A stretch of DNA of 64,000 nucleotides from Alphaproteobacteria bacterium (GTDB lineage: Bacteria; Pseudomonadota; Alphaproteobacteria; Rhodobacterales; Rhodobacteraceae). Positions within the stretch are counted from its first letter, which is position 1, and each line of letters opens with the position of its first letter. Both the position numbers and the translations under genes were made by a program. The stretch spans positions 56,437-120,436 of the forward strand of contig JAUHVK010000012.1 of NCBI GenBank assembly GCA_030425145.1, given 5' to 3'. The notes beneath the pieces were generated by a model. It was not told the origin of the DNA. It saw only the letters and a list, made by a program, of their open reading frames with translations, and did not search any database. This document shows positions 48,835 through 56,844 of this stretch, in pieces.

Positions 48835-51222
48835 TTATCGTGCGCGTTCCGCATCCGCGACGTGGGATTTTACCTTCTGAAAGCTGTCCGGGGTTACCGA
48901 AATGGAATCTATCCCGAACTCCACCAGAGTTCGAGCAAACTCTGGGTAGTTCGAAGGAGCTTGACCGCAAAGACCGACCTTGGTTCCAGCGCCATGTGCC
49001 TTCTCAATGACGGTCCGGATCATCCACTGAACGGCGGCATGACGTTCGTCAAAGAGCGGCGCAAGCCGGTCGCTGTCCCGGTCTATGCCAAGGGTCAGTT
49101 GGGTGAGATCATTCGAACCTATTGAAAACCCGTCGAACCGTTCGGCGAATGCCTCGGCAAGAATGACGTTCGACGGCACTTCGCACATCACGTAAACCTG
49201 CAATCCGTTCTCCCCGCGCACAAGTCCTTCCTCGGCCATGACAGCCAGAACACGGTCTGCTTCTTCAGGGGTCCGGCAGAACGGAACCATTACCAGAACA
49301 TTGTCGAACCCGGCTTGTTCACGCAGCCGGTGAATCGCTCGGCATTCCAGTCGGAATCCATCGACATAGGCCGGGTCATAGTACCGCGATGCGCCGCGCC
49401 ACCCGATCATCGGGTTTGACTCCTCAAGTTCGAACTGCCGCCCACCCAAAAGGTCGGCGTACTCGTTCGTCTTGAAGTCGCTCAAGCGAAGGATCATCGG
49501 GTTAGGATAAGCGACGGCGGCAATCCGTGACAGACCCAGTGCCAACTGATCGACGAAGTATTCTGCCTTGTCTTCGTACCCTCTGGTCAGGGCCTCGATG
49601 TCCTGCCGAATTTCGGCATCCTGGATCTTGTCGAAGTGTAGCAGCGCCATCGGATGTACGCGGATAGTATTTGAGATGACGAACTCCATACGCGCCAGAC
49701 CTACGCCATCCATTGGAAGCCGCCACCAGCGCGCCGCAATCGCCGGATTGGCGAGGTTCAGCATGACCTTGGTTTTCGTGGCAGGAATCGCGTCGAGCTT
49801 CACATCTTCGATCGTGAACTCTGCGTATCCCTCGTAGACCTGACCTTCATCACCTTCGGCACAAGATACGGTCACTTCCTGTTGGTCATGCAGGACATGA
49901 GTTGCATCACCACAGCCGACGATGGCGGGCACGCCCAATTCGCGGCTGACAATCGCAGCATGGCTGGTTCTGCCGCCGTGATCGGTGATAATCGCCGAGG
50001 CCCTTTTCATCACCGGCACCCAATCGGGGTCCGTCGTCGATGTGACGAGGATCGAGCCGTCCACAAAGTCGTCAATGTCTTTGACATCCTCGATCAGACA
50101 GACCCGGCCAGTCGCCACTTGTTCGCCCACGGACAGACCAGTGGTCACGACAGGGCCATGGGTTCCAATAGTGAAACGCCTCAACATTCCTGCAGCGACC
50201 CGCGACTGCACCGTCTCGGGACGCGCCTGCACGATATAAAGTCGGCCGGTTTCGCCGTCTTTGGCCCATTCCATGTCCATCGGCTGACCGTAATGCTCTT
50301 CGATGGTCGCCGCCTGACGTGCCAGATCAAGCACCTCGTCATCGGATAGAACGAACTTGCCGCGTTCGGCTTTCGAAGTGGGTACGTTGCGTACAGGCTC
50401 TGGAGCGCCCTTGCCAGCATAGATCATCTTGATCTCTTTCGCCCCAAGCTTCTTCTCGATGATCGGCTTGACCCCTGCTCTGGTAAGGAAGGGTTTGTAA
50501 ACTTGGAATTCGTCCGGAGTCACAGCACCCTGAACGACGTTTTCACCCAGCCCCCATGCGGCGCTGATCAGGATGATCTTGTCGAAACCGGTTTCCGTGT
50601 CGATCGAAAACATGACGCCCGATCCGCCGATATCCGATCGCACCATCTGCTGGACCCCGACAGAAAGCGCGACATCCAGGTGATTGAACCCGCGCAGCTT
50701 GCGATAGGTGATCGCGCGATCCGTGAAAAGAGAAGCATAACACTTGCGACATGCCGCCAGAAGATCGTCCTCGCCCGATACGTTCAGGTAGGTCTCCTGC
50801 TGTCCGGCAAAACTGGCATCAGGGAGATCCTCGGCCGTGGCGCTGGACCGGACAGCTACGGACACATTCGGCACGCCCGCCCTTTCGGACAGGTCACGAT
50901 ATGCGCTCCGGATCGCAGCCTCGGTCGATGCGGGCCAATCACCCGTGACGATCGTGTCCCGGATGTTTTGGCCTGCGTCATGCAGGCTGATCTTTCCGGC
51001 GTCGTAATCCGCGAGATAGGCCGCGATTGCTTTGTTAAGGCCATTTGCCTCAAGAAACATCCGAAATGCGTCGGATGTGGTTGCGAACCCCGGCGGGACC
51101 TGAATGCCCCTGGCACCAAGTTCCTGCACCATCTCGCCCAGCGATGAATTCTTGCCACCGACCAGAGCGACGTCCTCGCGGCGCAGGTTGTCGAAGGAAA
51201 TAACCTCTGTCTTCGGATTCAT
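48835..51222 (-). CDS. ppsA: Phosphoenolpyruvate synthase
   Basis: 795 aa from ATG 51222; the track start adds 19 codons that overlap the regulatory gap. N-terminal PEP/pyruvate-binding ATP-grasp-type domain (FDNLRREDVALVGGKNSSLGEMV), central phosphohistidine domain with catalytic His in GGRTSHAAIVSRELGVPAIVGCG, and a C-terminal TIM barrel with the catalytic Cys region GLCGQAPSNYPEFA. Converts pyruvate and ATP to PEP, AMP and phosphate for gluconeogenesis. Divergent from the 116-aa protein/PfkB pair across an FNR box. Confidence 0.93.
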   Translation of the reverse strand: MNPKTEVISFDNLRREDVALVGGKNSSLGEMVQELGARGIQVPPGFATTSDAFRMFLEANGLNKAIAAYLADYDAGKISLHDAGQNIRDTIVTGDWPASTEAAIRSAYRDLSERAGVPNVSVAVRSSATAEDLPDASFAGQQETYLNVSGEDDLLAACRKCYASLFTDRAITYRKLRGFNHLDVALSVGVQQMVRSDIGGSGVMFSIDTETGFDKIILISAAWGLGENVVQGAVTPDEFQVYKPFLTRAGVKPIIEKKLGAKEIKMIYAGKGAPEPVRNVPTSKAERGKFVLSDDEVLDLARQAATIEEHYGQPMDMEWAKDGETGRLYIVQARPETVQSRVAAGMLRRFTIGTHGPVVTTGLSVGEQVATGRVCLIEDVKDIDDFVDGSILVTSTTDPDWVPVMKRASAIITDHGGRTSHAAIVSRELGVPAIVGCGDATHVLHDQQEVTVSCAEGDEGQVYEGYAEFTIEDVKLDAIPATKTKVMLNLANPAIAARWWRLPMDGVGLARMEFVISNTIRVHPMALLHFDKIQDAEIRQDIEALTRGYEDKAEYFVDQLALGLSRIAAVAYPNPMILRLSDFKTNEYADLLGGRQFELEESNPMIGWRGASRYYDPAYVDGFRLECRAIHRLREQAGFDNVLVMVPFCRTPEEADRVLAVMAEEGLVRGENGLQVYVMCEVPSNVILAEAFAERFDGFSIGSNDLTQLTLGIDRDSDRLAPLFDERHAAVQWMIRTVIEKAHGAGTKVGLCGQAPSNYPEFARTLVEFGIDSISVTPDSFQKVKSHVADAERAR

Positions 51223-51278
51223 GGACTCATCCCCTGCCAAAACTTCTACGCAGTTTATCGCGGGGGCGTTACGGAACA

Positions 51279-51292
51279 TTGATCTCTGTCAA
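51279..51292. promoter_or_regulatory. FNR/FnrL box between ppsA and the 116-aa gene
   Basis: TTGATCTCTGTCAA is a full match to TTGAY-N4-RTCAA. It is centred about 63 bp from both starts (ppsA ATG 51222, minus; 51348, plus), so it can serve both divergent units. It predicts low-oxygen regulation of the ATPase/ppsA and the unknown-gene/pfkB transcripts. Confidence 0.72.
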
Positions 51293-51347
51293 CGCTCATC
51301 GTCACTCAACTCTGCATCCTGATACAGAGGCATGGAAGGAGAACGTG

Positions 51348-51698
51348 ATGAACATGGAATTCGCGGCACTGGCGGAAGACGTGGAGGCGGCCCTCGTCTT
51401 GGAGGCTGACTTGGCAGATCGCGTCTTGTCGGCGATCAACGGGCTTGGTGCCAATCTCAACATAACGCGAGCGGATTTGGACTCCACCGACCAAGTATTG
51501 GCTCTGATATACGCCGCACGCCCTGGCTGGAGCGTGTCCATCAAGGGTTCGGCGACGCTGCCGAACGGCCACTGGAGGTGCACTCTCCGCAAGTCGGCCT
51601 CGCGGGACAATGACGAATATCTCGGGATCGGACGCGGGCCGACTCTCCCGCATTCCTTGCTCGCGGCCCTTATTAAGGCTCTTAGTTTCAGCGCATAA
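51348..51698 (+). CDS. Hypothetical protein (116 aa), FNR-box associated
   Basis: ATG 51348 is supported by AAGGAGA six bases ahead; the track ORF begins in the promoter. Acidic N-terminal helix (MNMEFAALAEDVEAALVLEADLADRVLSAINGL), then a short beta-rich part (GWSVSIKGSATLPNGHWRCTLRKS) and a closing helix (PHSLLAALIKALSF). No signal or membrane segment and no family I recognise. It lies between an FNR box and the pfkB-type gene, suggesting a role in low-oxygen metabolism. Confidence 0.72.
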   Translation: MNMEFAALAEDVEAALVLEADLADRVLSAINGLGANLNITRADLDSTDQVLALIYAARPGWSVSIKGSATLPNGHWRCTLRKSASRDNDEYLGIGRGPTLPHSLLAALIKALSFSA

Positions 51699-51805
51699 AG
51701 GCAGCAGTGGTTTCGCAGGTGATTTGGAACGGGAAACGCGTGCAAAAACTGTTCGCCGATGTTTCAATCACCTGATGATTTCCAACTTCGCGAATAGGAG
51801 CTGCC

Positions 51806-52750
51806 ATGAACCGCGTGCTGACGATCACCACCAACCCGGCAGTGGATATGTCCACGACGGTCGCTCAGGTGGTCGCGGGCCCCAAGCTCCGTTGTGAGGC
51901 ACCTCGATGGGATGCCGGTGGCGGTGGTGTCAATGTTGCCCGGGCGATCAGAAAGTTGGGCGGTGATGCTCTGGCCCTCGTTGCCGTGGGCGGCGCACTT
52001 GGCGAGAAACTTCTTTCGCTCCTGGCCATTGAAGAGGTCGCCGTTCAAGCTGTGCCTGTCTCTGCTGAAACACGTATCAGTTTCGCTGTCACCGAGGATG
52101 CGTCGAATGATCAGTATCGCTTCGGTGTTCCAGGCAACAAGCTTAGCGCGCAAGACTCCGACCTGCTTTTAAACGAAATCACCGAAGCCGCCCGTGGGCA
52201 CAGTCTCGCCGTCTTCAGTGGCAGTGTCGCACCGGGCCTTCCCGATGATTTCGTCGGACGGATCAAGTCTGCCATTTCTGCGGAGGAGACACGCCTCGTG
52301 GTCGACACTTCGGCCGCAGGATTGACGCATCTGCTTGATCACCCCGAGCGCGTGCACGTCCTGCGCCTTGACCGGGCCGAGGCTGAAGCCGCCGCCGGTC
52401 ACTCACTGAACAGCATTGAGGAGAGCCGACAGTTCGCGAAAACACTGGTCGATAGGGGCGTCGCCGAGATCGTCGTGATGGGGCGCGGGGCCGACGGGTC
52501 TATTCTAGTGTCGGCGGATACACATATCCATGCTTGGGGACCGCCTGTCAAAGTCCGAAGCAAGATTGGCGCTGGCGATACCTTTGTTGGGGCTTTTTCA
52601 CTGGCTCTTTCACGGAACGAGCCTTTGCAGACCGCACTCAAACACGGAGTCGCCGGTGCCGCCGCGACGGTCCAGACCGAAGGTACAGCCCTTTGCGACA
52701 GACAAGAGGCGGACGCCCTCTTTGCGCACTGCCAATGCATCGAGTTCTGA
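51806..52750 (+). CDS. PfkB-type (ribokinase-family) hexose-phosphate kinase
   Basis: 314 aa, clearly like E. coli PfkB: LTITTNPAVDMSTTVAQVVAGPKLRCEAPRWDAGGGGVNVARAIRKLGG, substrate loop NDQYRFGVPG and the ATP/catalytic motif KIGAGDTFVGAFSLAL with the base Asp. Phosphorylates fructose-6-phosphate, fructose-1-phosphate or tagatose-6-phosphate. In the NxxE motif region the residue usually Asn is Asp (LDRAEAE), which may affect Mg-ATP binding. It is 107 bp after the 116-aa gene and may share its FNR-controlled promoter. Confidence 0.87.
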   Translation: MNRVLTITTNPAVDMSTTVAQVVAGPKLRCEAPRWDAGGGGVNVARAIRKLGGDALALVAVGGALGEKLLSLLAIEEVAVQAVPVSAETRISFAVTEDASNDQYRFGVPGNKLSAQDSDLLLNEITEAARGHSLAVFSGSVAPGLPDDFVGRIKSAISAEETRLVVDTSAAGLTHLLDHPERVHVLRLDRAEAEAAAGHSLNSIEESRQFAKTLVDRGVAEIVVMGRGADGSILVSADTHIHAWGPPVKVRSKIGAGDTFVGAFSLALSRNEPLQTALKHGVAGAAATVQTEGTALCDRQEADALFAHCQCIEF

Positions 52751-52911
52751 AGAAATGGCTTTATTTTGCAAGGCAGAGCCAGCCGCACTTTCCAGTGAAG
52801 ATTTGAACTGAAGGGAAAGCCGGCATTCGCTGTGCTGCGCACTAACGGAAGCGATACGTGGCAAAGCTACTATAGCGACATGCCAAAAATAGGCCGCTCA
52901 GTCAGCGCGGC

Positions 52912-52941
52912 GGACGGTTCGGACACTTTGCCGAACCGTCC
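52912..52941. terminator. Strong bidirectional hairpin between pfkB-type and dctP genes
   Basis: GGACGGTTCGG-ACACTTTG-CCGAACCGTCC, an 11-bp perfect stem, 15 bp past the minus-strand dctP stop and 162 bp past the plus-strand kinase stop. No other feature is visible in this 206-bp gap. Confidence 0.75.
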
Positions 52942-52956
52942 AAATGTAGGTAGTTA

Positions 52957-53940
52957 TTAAAGCGCGTTGATCGCGTCGATCATTCCCTCGGGCCAGGATT
53001 CCGACAGTGGGGAGTTCAGGTACATTTCCTGAGCATGGTCCTGAAAGGCCTTTACGTCAGGGGTGTACACTTTGAGCCCTTCGCCCACGAAGAACTCCAC
53101 CAGCTCCGCCTCTTGGTCAAGGTACTGCTGATCCGACCACTCGGTCGCCTTGTTGGCGGCGGCTTGCAGAGTTTCCTGCTGCTCTGGCGTCAGTTCATCC
53201 CAGACCATCGACGAGACCAGGAGCATACCGAAGCCCACGTTGTGGCCGGTCATCACGATCTGGTCGGTCACTTCGTAGAACTTCATCGCCTTGTCGTTCG
53301 GAAGCGGGTTGTCCTGCCCGTCCACGACGCCGGACTGCAGCGCGGTGTAAAGCTCGGTATAGGGGATCGGCACCGGGTTTGCGCCCAGCGACTTGCCGAG
53401 GAACTGCCAGCTTTCACCGCCCGGCATCCGCAGCTTCACGCCAGCCATGTCTGCGGGCGTTTTGATCTCCTTGTCGCCGCGCAGGTTCACCTGACGGGTT
53501 CCGTAGTAGAAGGTGCCGAGAATCTCGACCTTGAGCTTATCGCGCGCGATCTGCTTGAGCTGCTCGCCGACCTCACTGTTGAAGATTGCCTTAAGATGCG
53601 CCTTGTCGCGGACCACGTAGGCCGCGCCGAGGATGTCGAACTCGGGTGCCTGCTGGGCGAGGTCCGACGGCGGCAGGCCGGCCATCTGGATGTTGCCACG
53701 CTGCAAGCCGACAAGCTCCGTCCCCTGCTTCATCAGCGTTGCGCCGAAATAGGGTTTGAAGTCGAAATCGTCGCCGATTTCCGCGGCGAAGATGTCGGTC
53801 ATCGCCTTGGAACGCGGGACCTCGGCCGCGTTTACGTCCGAAAAGATCAGTTCGATCTTGTCCTGTGCCGCGGCGCTGACCGCCAGCCCGAGGATCGTCG
53901 CCGCCGATAGGGCGGCGGTACGGAGATATGCAAATTTCAT
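52957..53940 (-). CDS. TRAP transporter substrate-binding protein (second copy, DctP)
   Basis: 327 aa with a Sec signal (residues 1-25, LGLAVSAAA-QDK). DctP motifs: DFKPYFGATLMKQGTELVGLQRGNI, GVKLRMPGGESWQFLGKSLGANPVPIPYTELYTALQSGVVDGQDNPLP. It is a close paralogue of the dctP gene at 56845: many segments agree almost residue for residue. It is the last gene of the operon, 32 bp after the SMP-30 gene. The two probably serve the same DctQM permease with different ligands. Confidence 0.9.
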   Translation of the reverse strand: MKFAYLRTAALSAATILGLAVSAAAQDKIELIFSDVNAAEVPRSKAMTDIFAAEIGDDFDFKPYFGATLMKQGTELVGLQRGNIQMAGLPPSDLAQQAPEFDILGAAYVVRDKAHLKAIFNSEVGEQLKQIARDKLKVEILGTFYYGTRQVNLRGDKEIKTPADMAGVKLRMPGGESWQFLGKSLGANPVPIPYTELYTALQSGVVDGQDNPLPNDKAMKFYEVTDQIVMTGHNVGFGMLLVSSMVWDELTPEQQETLQAAANKATEWSDQQYLDQEAELVEFFVGEGLKVYTPDVKAFQDHAQEMYLNSPLSESWPEGMIDAINAL

Positions 53941-53972
53941 GTCGTTCCTCTCATTTCCTTTTCTTGGAGCCT

Positions 53973-54857
53973 TTAGGCGTCAAAGAGACATTCCGGGACA
54001 CCCTGGCCGACGCCGTCTATGGCCAGGACCGACCCAGCCAGCGGCTCTGCGGCGAGCTGGTCGGGCGTGAGGAATTTTGTTGCGCTAGTGATGAAGAGCG
54101 TCCGGAGGTCGGGACCCCCGAAGCAGAGGCAGGTCGGGTTGGTGACCGGCAGTGCGATCTCGCGGTCGATGCGTCCATCCGGGGCATAGCGCACTACTTT
54201 GCCGCCGCCGAAAAACGCCTGCCAAAGACAGCCGTCGGCATCGACGCAGGCACCATCCGGGCGGTCGCCCGTCGCGCTGTAATCAGCAAAGATTTCGCGG
54301 TTCTCCACGCGCTCGCCTGCTGCGTCCAGCGTCAGGCGGTATGTGATGTACCGCCGGGTGTCCGTGAAATACATGTGACGTCCGTCCGGGTCGAAGGCGA
54401 TTCCGTTCGAGACGATAACGTCGTCGAGCATCGTCTTCATCGAACCGTCGGGATCGACTCGGTAGAGGCTGCCGCGCCCATCCTTAAGTCCATTATCCAT
54501 AGAGCCGATCCAGAGACGCCCGCGCGCATCAACCCTTCCGTCGTTGAGGCGCGTGTCGGGCATGGATTCACCCGGCGTCTCGGCGAAAGGTTCGGCCGCT
54601 CCGGTTTCGGGATCGAGCAGCAGGAGCGAGAGGTCCCGGGCGATGAGATGCTTGCCGGATCGGGTCAGCGCCAGACTGCCTAGGTAAACCCCTGGCTGTT
54701 TCAGCGCGCTTGCCTCACCGCTCGCTGGATCGAGCCGCCAGAGCGTTGGGATTTCGATGTCGATCCACCAGAGTACACCCCGCGCGGCATCCCAGACGGG
54801 GGTCTCGCCGAGTTGGGCTTTAGCTTTCTGAACGCATTCAATCGTTGGTTCGCTCAC
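53973..54857 (-). CDS. SMP-30/gluconolactonase/regucalcin-like lactonase
   Basis: 294-aa beta-propeller protein of the SMP-30 family. The metal-site residues appear in LGETPVWDAARGVLWWIDIE, TRLNDGRVDARGRLWIGSM, SNGIAFDPDGRHMYFTDT and RPDGACVDADGCLW. It hydrolyses sugar-acid lactones. Its ATG overlaps the stop of a short upstream remnant ORF as ATGA. Inside an operon with a shikimate-dehydrogenase-like gene it may open a lactone of a hydroxylated cyclic or sugar acid. Confidence 0.88.
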   Translation of the reverse strand: MSEPTIECVQKAKAQLGETPVWDAARGVLWWIDIEIPTLWRLDPASGEASALKQPGVYLGSLALTRSGKHLIARDLSLLLLDPETGAAEPFAETPGESMPDTRLNDGRVDARGRLWIGSMDNGLKDGRGSLYRVDPDGSMKTMLDDVIVSNGIAFDPDGRHMYFTDTRRYITYRLTLDAAGERVENREIFADYSATGDRPDGACVDADGCLWQAFFGGGKVVRYAPDGRIDREIALPVTNPTCLCFGGPDLRTLFITSATKFLTPDQLAAEPLAGSVLAIDGVGQGVPECLFDA

Positions 54858-54976
54858 ATCGGCCTCTCAGCTTTTCGGCATGTCAGCCGCAGTTCCTCCG
54901 CGATCCCGTCGAACCCAGCAGCCGAAATGTCGGCGCGTTCCCCAGCGATGCAGATAGTGGCGATTGAGGTCTTCAT
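54854..54976 (-). pseudogene. Remnant of a TIM-barrel isomerase, dehydroshikimate-dehydratase-like
   Basis: A 40-codon ORF, MKTSIATICIAGERADISAAGFDGI followed by AEELRLTCRKAERPM, lies between dctM and the SMP-30 gene. The first part is like the N-terminus of 3-dehydroshikimate dehydratase/sugar phosphate isomerase family proteins (SIATVSL-G...AIAAAGFDGVE); the rest looks like a C-terminal tail joined to it, with the body missing. I read it as the product of a large internal deletion that kept frame and operon coupling (ATGA with the next gene). The assignment rests on remembered family sequence. Confidence 0.5.
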
Positions 54977-54980
54977 CGGC

Positions 54981-56276
54981 TTAGCCCTTGTAGCCCAGCA
55001 GGCGCGGCAGCCAGAGCACGAAGTCAGGAACAAAGGTGATGATCCCGAGCGCCACAAACAGGGCCAGAAGGAAAGGCAACAGGTCTTGGACGATCTTTCC
55101 CAAGGGGGACTTGGTGATGGACGAAACGATGAATAGCAGCAGCCCATACGGGGGGGTGATCAGCCCCAACATCGCGTTCACCACGCAGATCACCCCGAAG
55201 TGCACGAGGTCGATGCCGAGCGCCTGCGCCGTCGGAATGAAGATCGGCACGATGATCAGCAGGATCGCTCCGGACTCCAGGATGCAGCCCAGCAGGAGGA
55301 AGAGCACATTGATTGCGATCAGGAAGCCGGTCGGCGACAGGTCATACTGACCAAGGAAGGCGGCGAGCGCATCCGGAACGTTCTCGCGAGTGACGACATA
55401 CTGAAAGGTCAACGCGCCGGCGATCAAGATCCCCACCGTCGCGGTGGAGCGGGACGAGGAGAGCAATGTCTCATAGAATTGCCGGCGTGAAACCGAGCGA
55501 TAGAATACCACCGAAATCGCCAGCGCGTAGAAGGCGGCGATGGCCGCGGCTTCTGTTGGGGTCATCACCCCGCCATAGATCCCGCCCAGCAGGATCACCG
55601 GCAACAACAGTGCCGGTATCGCCCGGAAGGTCACGCCCGGCATCGCTTTGAGCGGGACAATCTCGTCCACGTCGAAGTTGCGGCGGTGCGCGATGATGAA
55701 GTTCATGACCATCAGCACGACGCCCATGAGCAGCCCCGGCAGCATCCCGGCGGCAAAGAGGTAACCGACCGACTGGTCTGAGACGAGCGCGTAGAGCACC
55801 ATCGGGATCGACGGAGGGATGATCGGCCCGATCGTGGCCGAGGCGGCGGTGATCGCGGCAGCGTAGGAGGCGGTGTATTTACCGTCCTTCGTCATCATGT
55901 TGATGATGATTTTGCCCATGCCGACCGCGTCTGCGACAGCCGAACCCGACATGCCTGAGAAGATCAGCGAAGAGACAACGTTGACGTGCCCAAGTCCGCC
56001 CTTGAACCGGCCGACAAGCGCTTGGCTGAAACGCAGCAGGCGGTCGGCGAGTGAGCCGATATTCATGATGTCGGCGGCAAGGATGAAGAGTGGGATTGCC
56101 AGCAGTGTGTAGCTATTGAAGAGACCCTGCAGCAGAGTTTCGGCGGCGATCGATGGGTCGAACCCGCGCATTGCAAGGTAGACGGTCGAACCGCAGATCA
56201 TGGCAAGGCCCATCGAGAGTCCGCCGAAGGCGAGGAACGCGATCAGCAGGATCGCGGCGGTGAACGGATCAATCAT
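54981..56276 (-). CDS. TRAP transporter large permease subunit (DctM)
   Basis: 431 aa, about twelve membrane helices with DctM motifs GGLGHVNVVSSLIFSGMSGSAVADAVGMGKIIINMM and ASATIGPIIPPSIPMVLYA. Overlaps the dctQ gene by 8 bp. Forms the sodium-coupled import channel for ligands delivered by either of the two DctP proteins of the operon. Followed 4 bp later by the remnant ORF. Confidence 0.92.
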   Translation of the reverse strand: MIDPFTAAILLIAFLAFGGLSMGLAMICGSTVYLAMRGFDPSIAAETLLQGLFNSYTLLAIPLFILAADIMNIGSLADRLLRFSQALVGRFKGGLGHVNVVSSLIFSGMSGSAVADAVGMGKIIINMMTKDGKYTASYAAAITAASATIGPIIPPSIPMVLYALVSDQSVGYLFAAGMLPGLLMGVVLMVMNFIIAHRRNFDVDEIVPLKAMPGVTFRAIPALLLPVILLGGIYGGVMTPTEAAAIAAFYALAISVVFYRSVSRRQFYETLLSSSRSTATVGILIAGALTFQYVVTRENVPDALAAFLGQYDLSPTGFLIAINVLFLLLGCILESGAILLIIVPIFIPTAQALGIDLVHFGVICVVNAMLGLITPPYGLLLFIVSSITKSPLGKIVQDLLPFLLALFVALGIITFVPDFVLWLPRLLGYKG

Positions 56277-56790
56277 AGTCGTGGGTTCCCGCCGATTTTA
56301 GCGTGTCGAATGCTGGCCCCGCACCGGTAATGCCGCGCCAGATGGTTATCCCGCAGCGGATGATCACCGAGATCATGAAGGGCATGTAGATGGCGAAGAC
56401 CCAGTCGAACGGGATTTTCATGTAGGCGGATTTTTCAATCGCCATGAACTCGATGTAGCCCCAGACCGGCGGGATCGACCAGATGAAGATCCCGGCACAG
56501 ATCGTACTGGTGATCACGTCCAGCGCCCGCCGGGCCCAGCGGGGGAGCGCGGCATAGAGGATGTCTAGCCGGATCACGTCGGATTCCCGGACCACGAAGG
56601 CGTAGCCGAAAAGAATGCCCCAGAGCCAGGCGATGGAAACGAACTCCACAGTCCAGCCCAGTGGCAGGTTCAGCAGATAGCGGAACACGATCTGGATCAG
56701 GAAGCTCACGAAGAGCGCGCCCAAGATCAGCGCGAGGAAATTCTCCGCGCGCCGGGCGAGCCAATTATAGATGGATTTCAGGCGGTCCAT
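56269..56790 (-). CDS. TRAP transporter small permease subunit (DctQ)
   Basis: 173 aa with four hydrophobic helices and the DctQ pattern FRYLLNLPLGWTVEFVSIAWLWGILFGYAFVVRESDVIRLDILY. Sits between the first dctP gene (54-bp gap) and dctM (8-bp overlap), the standard order for TRAP operons. Confidence 0.88.
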   Translation of the reverse strand: MDRLKSIYNWLARRAENFLALILGALFVSFLIQIVFRYLLNLPLGWTVEFVSIAWLWGILFGYAFVVRESDVIRLDILYAALPRWARRALDVITSTICAGIFIWSIPPVWGYIEFMAIEKSAYMKIPFDWVFAIYMPFMISVIIRCGITIWRGITGAGPAFDTLKSAGTHDYD

Positions 56791-56844
56791 TCTGCCCCCG
56801 CGTCAGTCAGGAGGGGGCCCGGCTGGTCCGGGCCCCAAGGTTCG

